A stretch of 64,000 nt of DNA, from assembly GCF_900108485.1 (NCBI RefSeq), contig NZ_FNXF01000008.1, positions 104,907-168,906 of the forward strand. The letters are read 5' to 3'. The stretch comes from Rheinheimera pacifica. Lineage in GTDB: Bacteria; Pseudomonadota; Gammaproteobacteria; Enterobacterales; Alteromonadaceae. A program made the translations under genes and the position numbers. This document shows positions 38,275 to 49,032 of the stretch, piece after piece. Positions within the stretch are counted from its first letter, which is position 1. Each line of letters opens with the position of its first letter. The notes under the pieces are model-generated. The model was not told the origin of the DNA, searched no databases, and saw only the letters and a list, made by a program, of their open reading frames with translations.

Positions 38275-38379
38275 GGTGAGTTCGGCTTGCTCTAAGGCAA
38301 CCGTTGCAGGCCAGGATGGCCGAATCGAGCCCCCATGGATGGGTTCACTGCGTGTTGCTGTGGGCAAACCGAACTCACC
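38275..38379 (+). repeat. Branched hairpin element with Csr-type GGA loops
   Basis: Outer arms GGTGAGTTCGGCTTGC (38275-38290) and GCAAACCGAACTCACC (38364-38379) pair with one mismatch. Inside, GCAAC/GTTGC can form a second stem enclosing two hairpins: GGCC-AGGAT-GGCC (38309-38321) and CCCA-TGGA-TGGG (38332-38343). Both loops show GGA, and the first reads CAGGATG, the repeat found in CsrB-type RNAs. It lies between the convergent HAD and maf genes, in the 3' region of the HAD transcript. Confidence 0.6.
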
Positions 38380-38394
38380 TTTACACCGACCGTG

Positions 38395-38994
38395 TCAGTT
38401 AAGCAGCACATTAACGCCTTCATTTAACAGCATCTGGTTTAGCCTTATCAGCGGCAGGCCAATCAGGCTATTGGGGTCGTCACCACTGAGTTTGTTAAAT
38501 AGGCTAATGCCCAGGCCTTCGCTTTTAAAGCTGCCGGCACAGTCCAGCGGCTGCTCTTTTTTGATATAAGCGATAATTTCTGCATCGGTTAAAGTGCGAA
38601 AGCTAACGTTAAACGGCTCAACAATAACCTGTATATTGCCGCTTTGGGCATTAACCAGTGCCAGCCCGGTAAGAAAAGTGACGCAGTTGCCGCTAAAACG
38701 GCGTAATTGTGTAAGTGCGTTTTCTGCGGTGTGGGGTTTGCCGATAATATCGTTATTAAAAACCGCCACCTGATCTGAGCCAATAACCAAACCTGTGCTT
38801 AAACTTGCGGCCACAGCCTGAGCCTTGGCAACGGCTAAACGACGCACCAATTGTTCTGCGCTTTCGTTTACTAATGGCGTTTCGTCAACGTCCGGTTTAG
38901 CAGTGTGAAACTGCGGCGTTAACTTTGCCAGCAACTGGCGGCGATAGGTTGAGGTAGACGCCAGATACAGCGCTGGCAAAGTGGGCTCAGTCAT
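38395..38994 (-). CDS. Maf-family nucleotide pyrophosphatase, YceF type
   Basis: 199 residues with the Maf N-terminus LYLASTSTYRRQLL, the conserved DETP (about 36-39) and VIGSDQVAV. YceF-type Maf proteins hydrolyse 7-methyl-GTP. It is divergent from yceD, the arrangement seen in E. coli, which supports the YceF assignment over the second paralogue. Confidence 0.9.
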   Translation of the reverse strand: MTEPTLPALYLASTSTYRRQLLAKLTPQFHTAKPDVDETPLVNESAEQLVRRLAVAKAQAVAASLSTGLVIGSDQVAVFNNDIIGKPHTAENALTQLRRFSGNCVTFLTGLALVNAQSGNIQVIVEPFNVSFRTLTDAEIIAYIKKEQPLDCAGSFKSEGLGISLFNKLSGDDPNSLIGLPLIRLNQMLLNEGVNVLLN

Positions 38995-39123
38995 TGATAA
39001 ATAGCCTTTTTATGCAGAATGTGCGGCACTATAATCAGAATGATAAAAATGCGCGAGAAAAACCACAAATATCTGCCAGATCCCTTTGACAGCAAAGGGG
39101 CGCTTCTATATGATGCGCGCCTT

Positions 39124-39651
39124 ATGCAAAAAGTAAAAATACCCGTTACTATAGATCCGGTTAAAGCAGCGCAAAAGCGCTCTGATTACGAAGGCTTCGT
39201 GCCGCTAGTAAATTTAACCCGGTTAACACAAAGCTTGCTTAATCCGCAGGGCGAGGTAACGGTACGAGTTGAATGCGGTACTGACCAGCAAGGCCTGACT
39301 GTAATACAGGGTAGCGCTTCTTGCGAAGTGAGTGTAACCTGCGAACGTTGTGGTGAAGCCATGATGGTGTCGCTGGACTGCAATTTTGCATACACTCCGG
39401 TTAAGCCGGGTGATGACAGTGCTTTGGAGTTAATTCCTGAGCGTTACGACGTGATCGAGAAAGACGAACACGGCGAAATAAATTTACGACAGTTAGTGGA
39501 AGATGAGTTGATTCTGGCTCTGCCACTGTTCCCGATGCACGACGAAGCGGTTTGCGCCGTTAGTGCGGCATCGATGAGCTTTGGCGATATAGGCCCGGAA
39601 CCGGAAAAACCCAATCCTTTTGCTGTACTGGCAGAATTAAAGAAAAAGTGA
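39124..39651 (+). CDS. yceD: YceD/DUF177 protein
   Basis: 175 residues from the ATG at 39124 ([19 protein letters not shown]), which matches the family start; the frame is open 35 codons further upstream. A CERCGE motif and the end [13 protein letters not shown] are characteristic. YceD is implicated in 23S rRNA or L32-linked ribosome assembly in plants and bacteria; it is always next to rpmF, as here. Confidence 0.9.
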   Translation: MQKVKIPVTIDPVKAAQKRSDYEGFVPLVNLTRLTQSLLNPQGEVTVRVECGTDQQGLTVIQGSASCEVSVTCERCGEAMMVSLDCNFAYTPVKPGDDSALELIPERYDVIEKDEHGEINLRQLVEDELILALPLFPMHDEAVCAVSAASMSFGDIGPEPEKPNPFAVLAELKKK

Positions 39652-39667
39652 GTTTAGGAGAAATACC

Positions 39668-39832
39668 ATGGCTGTTCAGCAAAACAAAAAATCACGTGCA
39701 CGTCGCGATATGCGTCGCTCACACGATGCATTAACTGGCCCAACGCTGTCAGTTGATTCTACTACTGGTGAAACGCATCGTCGTCACCACATTACTGCCG
39801 ATGGTTACTACAAAGGCCGTAAAGTAAAATAA
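39668..39832 (+). CDS. rpmF: 50S ribosomal protein L32
   Basis: 54 residues, starting [20 protein letters not shown] and ending GYYKGRKVK. This is the cysteine-free L32 form, with no zinc ribbon. It is 16 bp after yceD, with GGAG upstream, and begins the conserved rpmF-plsX-fab series. Confidence 0.96.
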   Translation: MAVQQNKKSRARRDMRRSHDALTGPTLSVDSTTGETHRRHHITADGYYKGRKVK

Positions 39833-39838
39833 GTCTGG

Positions 39839-40879
39839 ATGCACCTGGTGCAGCCAACTAAGCTGACACTTGCATTAGACATGATGGGGGGCGATCACGG
39901 CCCCCATTCTACTATTCCTGCCGCACTGGCAGCGATTTGTGAGTTTCCAGAGCTAAACCTTATTTTATGTGGTGATGAAGCCATGCTCACTGAGCAACTA
40001 AAGTTGCACGGTGTATTTCCTCATCCTCAGCTTCATATCCGCCACAGTACTCAAATTGTTTCCATGGCTGATAAGCCTTCCGTTGCGTTGCGCTCAAAAC
40101 GCGACTCGTCTATGCGGGTGGCGCTTGATTTGGTTGATAAAGGCGAGGTTCAGGCCTGTGTTAGCGCCGGTAATACCGGCGCATTAATTGCTATGGCGCA
40201 TTTTGTCTTAAAGATGCTAAACGGGGTTGACCGTCCGGCACTGATCAGTGCTTTACCTGCAGTGGAAGGCAATCCGGTTTATATGCTGGATTTAGGTGCT
40301 ACGGTAAACTGCGATGCCGATACCTTATTTCAGTTTGCGGTAATGGGCGCGGTGATGGCCGAGGAAGTGATTGGTATCAGTCAGCCTAAAGTTGCTTTGC
40401 TGAATATGGGTGAAGAAGAAATTAAAGGCTCAGATCAGATAAAGCGGGCATCTATGCTGCTATCTGACTGCAACGACATTAATTATATCGGCTATATCGA
40501 AGGCAATGATATTTTTACCGGCAAAGCGGATGTTATCGTTTGCGATGGTTTTGTTGGTAATGTCGCGCTTAAAACCTGTGAAGGTGTGGCTAAACTTATT
40601 TTGCGCCGCTTCGAGTCCAGCATTAAAGACAGGGTAACTGCGCAATTATTCGGCTGGTTAATCAAACCTTTTATAAAAAACCTTTATCAGGGCGTGAACC
40701 CCGACCACTATAATGGTGCAAGTCTGATAGGATTGCGCGGAATTGTAGTGAAAAGTCATGGAAATGCGACTAAAGATGCATTTCTCAGTGCCATCCGGCA
40801 AGCGGTGCGTGAAGTTGAACGTCAGGTACCCGCAAAAATTAAAGACCGGTTGGAACACGTATTAATTGATAAAGCGTAG
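39839..40879 (+). CDS. plsX: Phosphate acyltransferase PlsX
   Basis: 346 residues with [12 protein letters not shown] near the N-terminus and the conserved [16 protein letters not shown]. PlsX makes acyl-phosphate from acyl-ACP for phospholipid synthesis. The ATG at 39839 is six bases after rpmF. Confidence 0.95.
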   Translation: MHLVQPTKLTLALDMMGGDHGPHSTIPAALAAICEFPELNLILCGDEAMLTEQLKLHGVFPHPQLHIRHSTQIVSMADKPSVALRSKRDSSMRVALDLVDKGEVQACVSAGNTGALIAMAHFVLKMLNGVDRPALISALPAVEGNPVYMLDLGATVNCDADTLFQFAVMGAVMAEEVIGISQPKVALLNMGEEEIKGSDQIKRASMLLSDCNDINYIGYIEGNDIFTGKADVIVCDGFVGNVALKTCEGVAKLILRRFESSIKDRVTAQLFGWLIKPFIKNLYQGVNPDHYNGASLIGLRGIVVKSHGNATKDAFLSAIRQAVREVERQVPAKIKDRLEHVLIDKA

Positions 40880-40885
40880 GTCCTC

Positions 40886-41845
40886 ATGTATTCACGCATT
40901 ATAGGTACCGGGAGTTATTTCCCGTCGCAGGTTCGTAGTAACGCTGATCTGGAGTCAATGGTAGAAACCACAGACGAATGGATTATTGAACGCACCGGGA
41001 TCAGAGAGCGCCGTATTATAGGTGACAACGAAACCGTGGCAACGATGGGCGCGCAGGCGGCATTAAAAGCCATTGAAGCGGCCGACATTGATAAAAACAG
41101 CATCGATATGATTATCTGTGCTACCACCAGCGCATCACGCGCCTTACCCAGTTCAGCCTGTGAAATTCAGCGTGAGCTGGAAATCCCTGCCATTCCGGCA
41201 TTTGATATTGCCGCTGCCTGTGCTGGTTTCTGTTACGGCCTGAGCGTAGCAGATCAGTATATTAAAAGCGGTATTGCCAAACGCATTCTGGTAATCGGCT
41301 CTGATTGTTTATCGCGCTTAATATCTCCGGAAGACAGAAGCATGGTGATCCTGTTTGGTGATGCCGCCGGTGCAGTGATACTGGAAGCGTCAGAGCAGCC
41401 GGGTATTTTATCTACCCACATTCATGCTGATGGCAAATATTCAGAATTGTTATATGTCGATAACCCGATTCGCGGCGACGAGCAATCTGTGCATCAGTCA
41501 TGGGGAGCCATGAAAGGCAACGACGTATTTAAAGTTGCCGTGACCAAATTATCTGAAGTAGTAGAGCAAACGCTGGCAGCCAATAAGCTGGATAAATCGC
41601 AGATTGACTGGCTGGTGCCGCATCAGGCTAACCTGCGTATTATTGCTGCTGTGGCGCGTAAATTAGATATGTCGATGGACCAGGTGGTAATTAACCTTGA
41701 CCGCTATGGCAACACCTCAGCTGCTACTGTGCCCACTGCACTGGATGAGGCCATTCGTGATGGTCGTATTCAGCGGGGGCAAACGCTGTTGCTGGAAGCT
41801 TTTGGCGGCGGTTTTGCCTGGGCTTCGGCGCTCGTTAAGTACTAA
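40886..41845 (+). CDS. fabH: Beta-ketoacyl-ACP synthase III
   Basis: 319 residues, catalytic C112 in [10 protein letters not shown], and the His/Asn pair in VPHQANLRI and YGNTSAAT. It condenses acetyl-CoA with malonyl-ACP to start fatty-acid synthesis. Six bases after plsX. Confidence 0.96.
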   Translation: MYSRIIGTGSYFPSQVRSNADLESMVETTDEWIIERTGIRERRIIGDNETVATMGAQAALKAIEAADIDKNSIDMIICATTSASRALPSSACEIQRELEIPAIPAFDIAAACAGFCYGLSVADQYIKSGIAKRILVIGSDCLSRLISPEDRSMVILFGDAAGAVILEASEQPGILSTHIHADGKYSELLYVDNPIRGDEQSVHQSWGAMKGNDVFKVAVTKLSEVVEQTLAANKLDKSQIDWLVPHQANLRIIAAVARKLDMSMDQVVINLDRYGNTSAATVPTALDEAIRDGRIQRGQTLLLEAFGGGFAWASALVKY

Positions 41846-41884
41846 ATCAGCGTATCGTTAATTTACTTATTCGCAGGACTAAAG

Positions 41885-42820
41885 ATGACAACAAAACTTG
41901 CAATTGTATTTCCGGGGCAGGGCTCGCAGAGTGTTGGTATGCTGGCTGATTTACATCAGCAGTTTGATGTGGTTAAAGATACTTTTGCCGAAGCCTCAAG
42001 CTCACTGGGCTATGACTTATGGGCACTGGTGGCAAATGGCCCGGAAGCCGATTTAAATGAGACTCACCGTACCCAACCGGCCTTGTTAACTGCTTCTGTT
42101 GCAGTATGGCGTTTATGGCAGCAGCAAGGTGGTGCTCAACCTGCTTATTTTGCCGGCCACTCGCTGGGGGAATACTCGGCACTGGTCTGTGCCGGGGTAT
42201 TATCGCTGGCCGATGCGGTACAACTGGTAGAAAAACGCGGTAACTATATGCAACAGGCCGTACCGGCCGGAGTAGGTGCTATGTCTGCCATTATCGGTTT
42301 GGACGATGCGGCTATTGCCACAGCGTGTGAGCAGGCGGCACAAGGTGAAGTGGTATCGCCGGTTAATTATAATTCTCCGGGCCAGGTGGTTATTGCCGGC
42401 CATAAAGCCGCAGTTGAGCGTGCTGGTGAGTTATGTAAAGCCGCCGGTGCCAAGCGTGCATTACCTCTGCCGGTCAGCGTACCGTCGCACTGCGCTCTCA
42501 TGCGCCCGGCAGCGGAAAAATTAGCCATAGATTTAACGGCACTTAATTTTAACGATGCTGTCATACCGGTGGTGAATAATGTCGATGTTGCTATTGCGAC
42601 CAACGCGGCCTCGGTAAAAGACGCCCTGGTACGGCAGTTACACAGCCCGGTGCGCTGGACTGAAAGCATTGAATGGCTTGCTGCGCAAGGTGTTACTGAT
42701 GTGCTGGAGCTGGGGGCTGGTAAAGTATTAAGTGGCCTGATTAAACGTATTGATAAGAATTTGGTTGTAGCTTCGATTGGCGATGTTGCCTCTTTACAGG
42801 CCGCGCTGGCTGCAGAATAA
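41885..42820 (+). CDS. fabD: Malonyl-CoA:ACP transacylase
   Basis: 311 residues: FPGQGSQSVGM at the start, nucleophile S93 in GHSLGE, and catalytic His in VPSHCALM. Supplies malonyl-ACP. Confidence 0.96.
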   Translation: MTTKLAIVFPGQGSQSVGMLADLHQQFDVVKDTFAEASSSLGYDLWALVANGPEADLNETHRTQPALLTASVAVWRLWQQQGGAQPAYFAGHSLGEYSALVCAGVLSLADAVQLVEKRGNYMQQAVPAGVGAMSAIIGLDDAAIATACEQAAQGEVVSPVNYNSPGQVVIAGHKAAVERAGELCKAAGAKRALPLPVSVPSHCALMRPAAEKLAIDLTALNFNDAVIPVVNNVDVAIATNAASVKDALVRQLHSPVRWTESIEWLAAQGVTDVLELGAGKVLSGLIKRIDKNLVVASIGDVASLQAALAAE

Positions 42821-42829
42821 GGATTGAGC

Positions 42830-43576
42830 ATGACAAGTTTTATTTCACTGGAAGGTAAAGTAGCATTGGTTACCGGCGCCAGCCGTGGTATTGGCCGCGC
42901 TATTGCCGAACAATTAGCGGCATTGGGTGCCAAAGTTGTCGGCACAGCTACCTCTGAAAAAGGTGCGGCAGATATCAGTGGTTATTTAGGTGACAAAGGC
43001 TGCGGACTGGTGTTAAATGTGGCCGACACTGCATCAATTGAACAATGTTTAGAACAAATTAAAAACCAGTTTGGAGATATTGATATTCTGGTTAATAATG
43101 CCGGTATTACGCGCGATAACTTGTTAATGCGCATGAAAGACGAAGAGTGGTTTGACATTATACAAACCAACCTGACATCGGTGTACCGCTTAAGTAAAGC
43201 CGTTATGCGCACTATGATGAAAAAACGTTTTGGCCGTATTATCAGCATAGGGTCAGTAGTGGGCTCGATGGGTAACGCTGGCCAGACAAATTATGCTGCA
43301 GCGAAAGCCGGTGTGTTAGGTTTTACCAAATCGCTGGCACGCGAAGTAGCATCACGCGGTATTACTGTTAATGCTATTGCGCCGGGTTTTATTGATACCG
43401 ATATGACCAAAGAGCTGTCGGATGAACAAAAACAAGCTATTTTTGCCCAGGTACCGGCTAATCGTTTAGGCCAGCCGGAAGAAATTGCTGCCACTGTAGC
43501 ATTTTTGGCATCAAATCAGGCTGCCTACATTACCGGTGAAACAATTCACGTTAACGGCGGTATGTATATGGTGTAA
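42830..43576 (+). CDS. fabG: 3-oxoacyl-ACP reductase
   Basis: 248 residues from the ATG at 42830, seven bases after AAGGA; an in-frame TTG at 42824 is less likely. SDR motifs TGASRGIG (15-22), NNAG and YAAAK, with the FabG-specific GFIDTDMT and ITGETIHVNGGMYM end. Reduces 3-oxoacyl-ACP with NADPH. Confidence 0.95.
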   Translation: MTSFISLEGKVALVTGASRGIGRAIAEQLAALGAKVVGTATSEKGAADISGYLGDKGCGLVLNVADTASIEQCLEQIKNQFGDIDILVNNAGITRDNLLMRMKDEEWFDIIQTNLTSVYRLSKAVMRTMMKKRFGRIISIGSVVGSMGNAGQTNYAAAKAGVLGFTKSLAREVASRGITVNAIAPGFIDTDMTKELSDEQKQAIFAQVPANRLGQPEEIAATVAFLASNQAAYITGETIHVNGGMYMV

Positions 43577-43712
43577 GCCGGGGTTTAAAAGCAGGTTTGA
43601 CCAGCGTAAAATGCTGATCGCATCACTTGCAACCCACTAAGCTTACGCATAAACTAGCGCCACACAAAATTGCACGAACTGTTGCGATTTATATGAGAAA
43701 AAGGAAGAAAAG

Positions 43713-43949
43713 ATGAGCAACATCGAAGAACGCGTTAAGAAAATCATTATTGAACAACTGGGCGTTAAAGAAGACGAAGTGAAACACGAAGCTTCTTTTG
43801 TTGATGACCTGGGCGCTGACTCACTGGACACTGTTGAGCTGGTTATGGCGCTGGAAGAAGAGTTCGATACTGAGATTCCAGACGAAGAAGCTGAGAAAAT
43901 CACGACTGTTCAGTCTGCTATTGATTACATCAAAGCACACGCTGAGTAA
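43713..43949 (+). CDS. acpP: Acyl carrier protein
   Basis: 78 residues, phosphopantetheine site S37 in [13 protein letters not shown], strongly acidic as expected. Separated from fabG by 136 bp, which probably holds its own promoter, and followed by a terminator-like hairpin, consistent with its need for high expression. Confidence 0.97.
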   Translation: MSNIEERVKKIIIEQLGVKEDEVKHEASFVDDLGADSLDTVELVMALEEEFDTEIPDEEAEKITTVQSAIDYIKAHAE

Positions 43950-43964
43950 GTTATCAGCTTACAG

Positions 43965-43990
43965 AACGGGTAGCTAAGCTACCCGTTTTC
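43965..43990 (+). terminator. Partial terminator after acpP
   Basis: AACGGGTAGCT-A-AGCTACCCGTT followed by TTCGTTTT, between acpP and fabF; likely lowers fabF transcription relative to acpP. Confidence 0.65.
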
Positions 43991-44029
43991 GTTTTAAGAT
44001 CGATGAAAATTTCCATGGCGGAGGGTTTT

Positions 44030-45268
44030 GTGGCAAAACGTCGTGTGGTTGTTACCGGTTTAGGCATGCTTACGCCGCTGGGTAATGATGTTGCCTCAAG
44101 CTGGCAAGGCTTACAGCAAGGTAAAAGTGGCATATCGCTGATCGAACATTTCGATACCAGCGCATACACCACTAAATTTGCTGGTTTGGTAAAGAACTTT
44201 GATGTAGAACCGTTTTTTTCAGCTAAAGAAGCAAAAAAAATGGATCTGTTTATTCAGTATGGTGTGGCTGCCGGTATTCAGGCATTTCGTGACTCAGGCA
44301 TCGAAATTACTGAGCAAAACGCGCCGCGCATTGGGGCGGCAATTGGCTCAGGCATTGGTGGTTTGGGGTTAATTGAAGAAAACCACACTAAACTGATCAA
44401 TAGTGGCCCGAAGCGGTTATCGCCGTTTTTTGTGCCATCTACCATTATTAATATGATTGCTGGTCAGCTATCCATTTTGCTTGGATTACAAGGGCCGAAT
44501 ATCAGTATAGTGACTGCCTGTACTACAGGCGTACACAACATTGGCCATGCGGCACGGATGATAGTGTACGGTGATGCTGATGTGATGATAGCCGGTGGTG
44601 CTGAAAAAGCCTCTACGCCTTTGGGCATGGGCGGTTTTGGTGCTGCACGGGCTTTATCTACCCGTAATGAAGCGCCAGAGCAAGCCAGCCGTCCGTGGGA
44701 TAGAGGCCGTGATGGCTTTGTACTGGGGGATGGCGCCGGTGTTATGGTGTTGGAAGAATATGAACATGCCAAGGCGCGTGGCGCTAAAATCTATGCTGAA
44801 CTGGTAGGTTTTGGTATGAGCGGTGATGCTTATCATATGACTTCACCACCAGAAAACGGTGCCGGTGCAGCCTTGGCGATGAAAAATGCGCTAAAAGATG
44901 CACAGGTAGGCTCAGAGCAGGTTGCCTACATTAATGCGCATGGTACCTCAACACCGGCCGGTGACATTGCTGAAACTATGGCAATTAAGTCGGTATTTGC
45001 CAATAATCTGGATAAGCTGATGGTTAGCTCGTCCAAGTCAATGATTGGTCATCTGTTGGGGGCTGCAGGTTCGGTTGAATCTATTATTACGGTGTTGTCG
45101 CTGCAGGATCAACTGGTAACTCCTACCATCAATCTGGATGACCCGGACGATGGTTGTGATCTGGACTATGTACCGCATGAGTCGCGCCAGGTATCAATGG
45201 AATATGCCTTGTGTAACTCGTTCGGTTTTGGCGGTACTAACGGTTCTATACTGTTTAAGCGTGTATAA
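44030..45268 (+). CDS. fabF: Beta-ketoacyl-ACP synthase II
   Basis: 412 residues from a GTG at 44030 that follows GGAGGG and reproduces the family N-terminus [12 protein letters not shown]; an upstream ATG at 44003 lies nearer the terminator and adds nine residues without support. Catalytic C164 (VTACTTG), plus the two His in [10 protein letters not shown] and IGHLLGAAG. Elongates acyl-ACP. Confidence 0.95.
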   Translation: MAKRRVVVTGLGMLTPLGNDVASSWQGLQQGKSGISLIEHFDTSAYTTKFAGLVKNFDVEPFFSAKEAKKMDLFIQYGVAAGIQAFRDSGIEITEQNAPRIGAAIGSGIGGLGLIEENHTKLINSGPKRLSPFFVPSTIINMIAGQLSILLGLQGPNISIVTACTTGVHNIGHAARMIVYGDADVMIAGGAEKASTPLGMGGFGAARALSTRNEAPEQASRPWDRGRDGFVLGDGAGVMVLEEYEHAKARGAKIYAELVGFGMSGDAYHMTSPPENGAGAALAMKNALKDAQVGSEQVAYINAHGTSTPAGDIAETMAIKSVFANNLDKLMVSSSKSMIGHLLGAAGSVESIITVLSLQDQLVTPTINLDDPDDGCDLDYVPHESRQVSMEYALCNSFGFGGTNGSILFKRV

Positions 45269-45304
45269 TCTGCTGTTTTAACAAGTATAACTTGTTGTTT
45301 AACC

Positions 45305-45338
45305 AAACAAGGCTGCCATAGTGCAGCCTTTGTTTTAT
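45305..45338 (+). terminator. Terminator after fabF
   Basis: AAACAAGGCTGC / GCAGCCTTTGTTT with a CATAGT loop and T-rich tail. Confidence 0.7.
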
Positions 45339-45366
45339 CTGCATTTTAAGGCATACTGCCGCTAGT

Positions 45367-46146
45367 TTGACTTTTCCGGTAGTGGCCATGCAAACCCTTA
45401 TCAGTGCCAAAGATCGCAGTTTTAATTATGGCGATGGTATTTTTACCACTATGCAGGTGCGTTGTGGCAGCATTCAGCTGTGGCCTTTGCATTTACAGCG
45501 CTTGCAGCGTTCTGCAGCACAGTTGGGGTTTGGCGCAATTGACTGGCAACGTGTGCAGCAGCAAGCGCAAGCAGCAATAACAGCACCTGAGCAGGTGATT
45601 AAATTGCTGGTGTCGCGCGGCGAGGGGGGCCGTGGCTATGCTGCAGCTGATGTCGGAACGCCGGGCATTTATATTTCGGCCAGCCCCATGCCAGATTACC
45701 GCCTTGCACAACAGCAAGGCATCAGTTTAGGTATTGCAACATTAAAGCTGGCAGTACAGCCGCTGTTGGCCGGGCTTAAGCATAATAACCGGCTGGAACA
45801 GGTGCTGCTAAAGCAAGAGCTGGCAAGCATGGATGTGGATGATTTACTGGTGCTGGATCAGCAGGGTTTTATTACTGAAGTCAGTGCAGCCAATGTGTTT
45901 TTACACCGCGATGGCTCCTGGCATACACCAGAGCTGAAGCGTGCCGGGGTGGCAGGGGTAATGCGCCAGCATATTTTACAGCAGGCAGATATTGCACGGG
46001 TTAATTGGGGTATTACTGAACTGGCGTCGGTTGACGCTATTTTTATTTGTAATGCTTTAATGGGTATAGTGCCGGTGCACAGTATAGCAGGCAGAGCCCT
46101 ATCTGTTAGTACGGTACAACAGTTTTCAAAGCAGGTACTATGTTAA
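45367..46146 (+). CDS. pabC: Aminodeoxychorismate lyase
   Basis: A class IV PLP enzyme of up to 259 residues. DRSFNYGDGIFTTM is the usual N-terminal signature and LKHNNRLEQVLLKQEL includes the PLP lysine. It makes 4-aminobenzoate for folate. The start is unsure: TTG at 45367 gives the normal distance to the signature, while ATG at 45388 has the better codon; neither has a strong ribosome site. Its stop overlaps the mltG start. Confidence 0.88.
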   Translation: MTFPVVAMQTLISAKDRSFNYGDGIFTTMQVRCGSIQLWPLHLQRLQRSAAQLGFGAIDWQRVQQQAQAAITAPEQVIKLLVSRGEGGRGYAAADVGTPGIYISASPMPDYRLAQQQGISLGIATLKLAVQPLLAGLKHNNRLEQVLLKQELASMDVDDLLVLDQQGFITEVSAANVFLHRDGSWHTPELKRAGVAGVMRQHILQQADIARVNWGITELASVDAIFICNALMGIVPVHSIAGRALSVSTVQQFSKQVLC

Positions 46147-47153
46147 AAACACTAAAAATTATTCTGTTGCTGGGGGTAGTACTCGGCCTGAGTTATTACT
46201 TTGGTGTACGTTATGTACAGCAAATTCCGCTTAATTTACCTGCCGGTATTCACACTGTGGCCCCCGGTAGCTCAGCCGCCAGACTATGCCGGCAATGGCA
46301 GCAACAGGCGCTGCTAAGTGATACCCAATGCCTGATGCTGCGGCTTTATCTGAAATTACATCCTGAAGAAGCCAGCGTGCAACAAGGCGTTTATCGCCTA
46401 TCTGCCGATCAGACTTTACTACTGCAAGTGCTGGCACTGTTTCGCAGTGGTAAAGAGGCACAGTTCGCTATTACGCTGATTGAAGGTGAAACTCTGCAAC
46501 AAAGCCTGAATCGGATAAATAAAGCCGAGTACTTACTGCAGGATGTAACCACAGCAGAGCAGGTATTGCAGGAACTGGCATGGCCGGCAGAATGGGGCGA
46601 GCAACCGCAGAGCGCTGAAGCGTTACTGTACCCGAACACTTATTATTACACGGCAAACAGTAAGGCCAGTGCCCTGATTAAACGCTCACAGCGGGCTTTG
46701 CTGGCCGAGCTGGAGAATGCCTGGCAGCAGCGCCAGCCTGACTTACCGCTACAAACCCCATATCAGTTGCTGATCCTGGCTTCTATTATTGAGAAAGAAA
46801 GCAGCCATCCTCCGGAGAAAACGCTGGTGGCCTCGGTGTTTATTAACAGGTTACGCAAAAATATGCGCCTACAAACCGATCCTACCGTTATTTACGGGCT
46901 GGATGATTTTAATGGCAATATCACCCGGGCAGATTTAAATAATCCGCATCCGTATAATACTTACCGTCACCATGGCCTGCCACCGGGACCAATCAGTCTG
47001 GTGAGCCGGGCATCTATGCTGGCCGCAGTGCAGCCAGCTGAAACTGATTTGTATTACTTTGTCAGCAAAGGCGATGGTACACATCAGTTTTCATCAACCT
47101 TAGAGCAGCATAATGCCGCAGTTCAAAAATATATTCTGGGATCTACGCCATGA
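46140..47153 (+). CDS. mltG: Endolytic murein transglycosylase
   Basis: 337 residues with one N-terminal membrane helix (about 5-22) and the YceG catalytic core: LASIIEKES with the active-site Glu, [24 protein letters not shown], and [15 protein letters not shown]. It cuts nascent glycan strands and limits their length. Overlaps pabC and tmk. Confidence 0.93.
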   Translation: MLKTLKIILLLGVVLGLSYYFGVRYVQQIPLNLPAGIHTVAPGSSAARLCRQWQQQALLSDTQCLMLRLYLKLHPEEASVQQGVYRLSADQTLLLQVLALFRSGKEAQFAITLIEGETLQQSLNRINKAEYLLQDVTTAEQVLQELAWPAEWGEQPQSAEALLYPNTYYYTANSKASALIKRSQRALLAELENAWQQRQPDLPLQTPYQLLILASIIEKESSHPPEKTLVASVFINRLRKNMRLQTDPTVIYGLDDFNGNITRADLNNPHPYNTYRHHGLPPGPISLVSRASMLAAVQPAETDLYYFVSKGDGTHQFSSTLEQHNAAVQKYILGSTP

Positions 47154-47779
47154 CGGCAGCAGCTAAATTTATTGTGGTAGAAGGCCTGGAAGGCGCAGGC
47201 AAAAGTACCGCAATCAGCCATATTCAGCACTATTTACAGCAACGCGGCAAGGACGTGATCTGTACCCGTGAGCCCGGCGGTACGCCGCTGGCTGAAAGTT
47301 TACGCAACCTAGTAAAGCAGGTGCAAACCTCAGAAACCGTGGCACCGCAGACAGAGTTGTTGCTAATGTATGCCGCGCGGATGCAATTGGTACTTAATGT
47401 TATAAAGCCGGCTTTAGCGCAGGGTAAATGGGTATTGGCAGATCGGCATGACATGTCATCGCGCGCTTATCAGGGCGGCGGCCGCCAGTTAGACGAGGCG
47501 TTTATTAATCAGTTACGTACGGCGGTGCTGGGCGATTTACGACCTGATTTAACCTTGTATCTGGATATTGATCCGGCCATCGGGCTGGAGCGCGCCCGCC
47601 AGCGCGGCGAGCTGGATCGTATAGAGCAGGAACAATTGGCGTTTTTCCAACGTACCCGGCAGAAGTACCTGCAAATTGCTGCCAGCGAAGCGAATATTAT
47701 CGTGATTGACGCCAGCCAGCCGGTAGCCAGCGTACAGCAGCAACTTACCACTGCGCTTGATAATGCTTTGGGGCAGTAA
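47150..47779 (+). CDS. tmk: Thymidylate kinase
   Basis: 209 residues: P-loop GLEGAGKST (12-20), DR motif in [17 protein letters not shown], and the lid [11 protein letters not shown]. Phosphorylates dTMP. Four-base overlap with mltG. Confidence 0.95.
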   Translation: MTAAAKFIVVEGLEGAGKSTAISHIQHYLQQRGKDVICTREPGGTPLAESLRNLVKQVQTSETVAPQTELLLMYAARMQLVLNVIKPALAQGKWVLADRHDMSSRAYQGGGRQLDEAFINQLRTAVLGDLRPDLTLYLDIDPAIGLERARQRGELDRIEQEQLAFFQRTRQKYLQIAASEANIIVIDASQPVASVQQQLTTALDNALGQ

Positions 47780-48679
47780 ATGCAGCTGCAGCCCTGGCTT
47801 ATACCTTATCAGCAACAGTTAACAACCCTATTGCAGAATAATCAGCTGGCACACGGCTTGTTAATATCAGGCCCGGCAGGTATTGGTAAAAGTGTGCTGG
47901 CAAATTGGCTGGCAGCATCATTGTTATGTACAGAGCAGTTAAAACCCTGTGGTAAGTGTAAAAGTTGCTTACTGCGCCTGGCCGGCAGCCATTCAGATCT
48001 GCTGATTATTGACAGTTCAGGCAGCAGTATTGGTGTAGACAGCGTGCGTCAGCTCAGCCAGTTTATGTATGGCCGGGCCCAGCAGCAATTAAATAAAGTT
48101 GTACTGCTGGCTGATGCTGAGAAATTAACTGAGGCTGCGGCCAATGCGCTGTTAAAAACACTGGAAGAACCGCCGCAAAACAGCTTTTTGTTATTGCAAA
48201 CCCGGGCCAGTAATACCTTAGCGGCAACCTTGTTAAGCCGCTGCCAGCACTGGGCACTAGCTGCTGAATTTAGCGCGGCTACGTTGCACTGGCTTACCCA
48301 GCACAGTAACAGGGCCGTGCCGGAGTTTTTACTGACCTACTGTGCCGGTGGGCCGTTAAAAGCGCTCAGCATGCTCGAGTCTGGCGAGGCTGATCAATTA
48401 CAACTGACACTGCATAACCTAAACCAGTTTCTGGCGGATAAACTGACATTACAGGACATAGTTAAACAACTTGATGGTGTCAGCGAACTGCGTCAGTTAC
48501 TTGGCTGGTTTTTAACGCAGCAGTTACTCCCTGCTATGACGGGCCAAGACCCGCAACGGATCTTAGCCATTCATCAGTTGTACAGCCGCTGGTGCCGTGA
48601 CGAAATGCAAATTTTAGGGCAGAATAAAGTGCTTGCGCTAAGTGCATTTCTTACTGAATTAAAACGGTTGCAAGGCTAG
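47780..48679 (+). CDS. holB: DNA polymerase III delta-prime subunit
   Basis: 299 residues. AAA+ P-loop-like GPAGIGKS (31-38), a four-Cys zinc module (C50, C57, C60, C63), and the SRC motif in LLSRCQHW. Part of the clamp loader. Directly abuts tmk. Confidence 0.92.
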   Translation: MQLQPWLIPYQQQLTTLLQNNQLAHGLLISGPAGIGKSVLANWLAASLLCTEQLKPCGKCKSCLLRLAGSHSDLLIIDSSGSSIGVDSVRQLSQFMYGRAQQQLNKVVLLADAEKLTEAAANALLKTLEEPPQNSFLLLQTRASNTLAATLLSRCQHWALAAEFSAATLHWLTQHSNRAVPEFLLTYCAGGPLKALSMLESGEADQLQLTLHNLNQFLADKLTLQDIVKQLDGVSELRQLLGWFLTQQLLPAMTGQDPQRILAIHQLYSRWCRDEMQILGQNKVLALSAFLTELKRLQG

Positions 48680-48690
48680 CTGGAGGAGAT

Positions 48691-49017
48691 ATGGAAGAGT
48701 TATCGTTAGGGTTCACCGATATTAAAGAGCTGTACCGCAGCTATATGCCATATCTGAAAAACGGCGGGCTCTTTGTGCGTACTTCCCGCCAATACAAAAT
48801 GGGCCAGTCACTGGCATTAAATGTTACCTTGCCTGACGCACTGGAACCCATGGTGGTGTCTGGTAAGGTAGCCTGGATCACGCCGCCTGGTTCACAAAGC
48901 TCCAGCCCGGCAGGTATTGGTGTTGCCTTTATTGATGATAAAGCGCAACTGGGCCCCCGGATTGAAAAACTATTAGGTGGCCTGCAAAACTCTGCCGAAG
49001 CCACTTATACTATTTAA
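48691..49017 (+). CDS. PilZ domain protein, pilus-assembly type
   Basis: 108 residues: YLKNGGLFVRTSRQYKMGQSLALNVTLP and GKVAWITPPGS...GIGVAFID give the PilZ barrel. The N-terminal RxxxR c-di-GMP motif is not visible, as in the type IV pilus PilZ proteins that act by protein contact. Position between holB and tatD is conserved in gammaproteobacteria. Confidence 0.88.
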   Translation: MEELSLGFTDIKELYRSYMPYLKNGGLFVRTSRQYKMGQSLALNVTLPDALEPMVVSGKVAWITPPGSQSSSPAGIGVAFIDDKAQLGPRIEKLLGGLQNSAEATYTI

Positions 49018-49032
49018 CAGGTAATCAGTACT

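Noticed and set aside
38273..38569. 98-codon + strand frame after the HAD gene
   Set aside because: Runs through the hairpin element and antisense to maf; no protein features.
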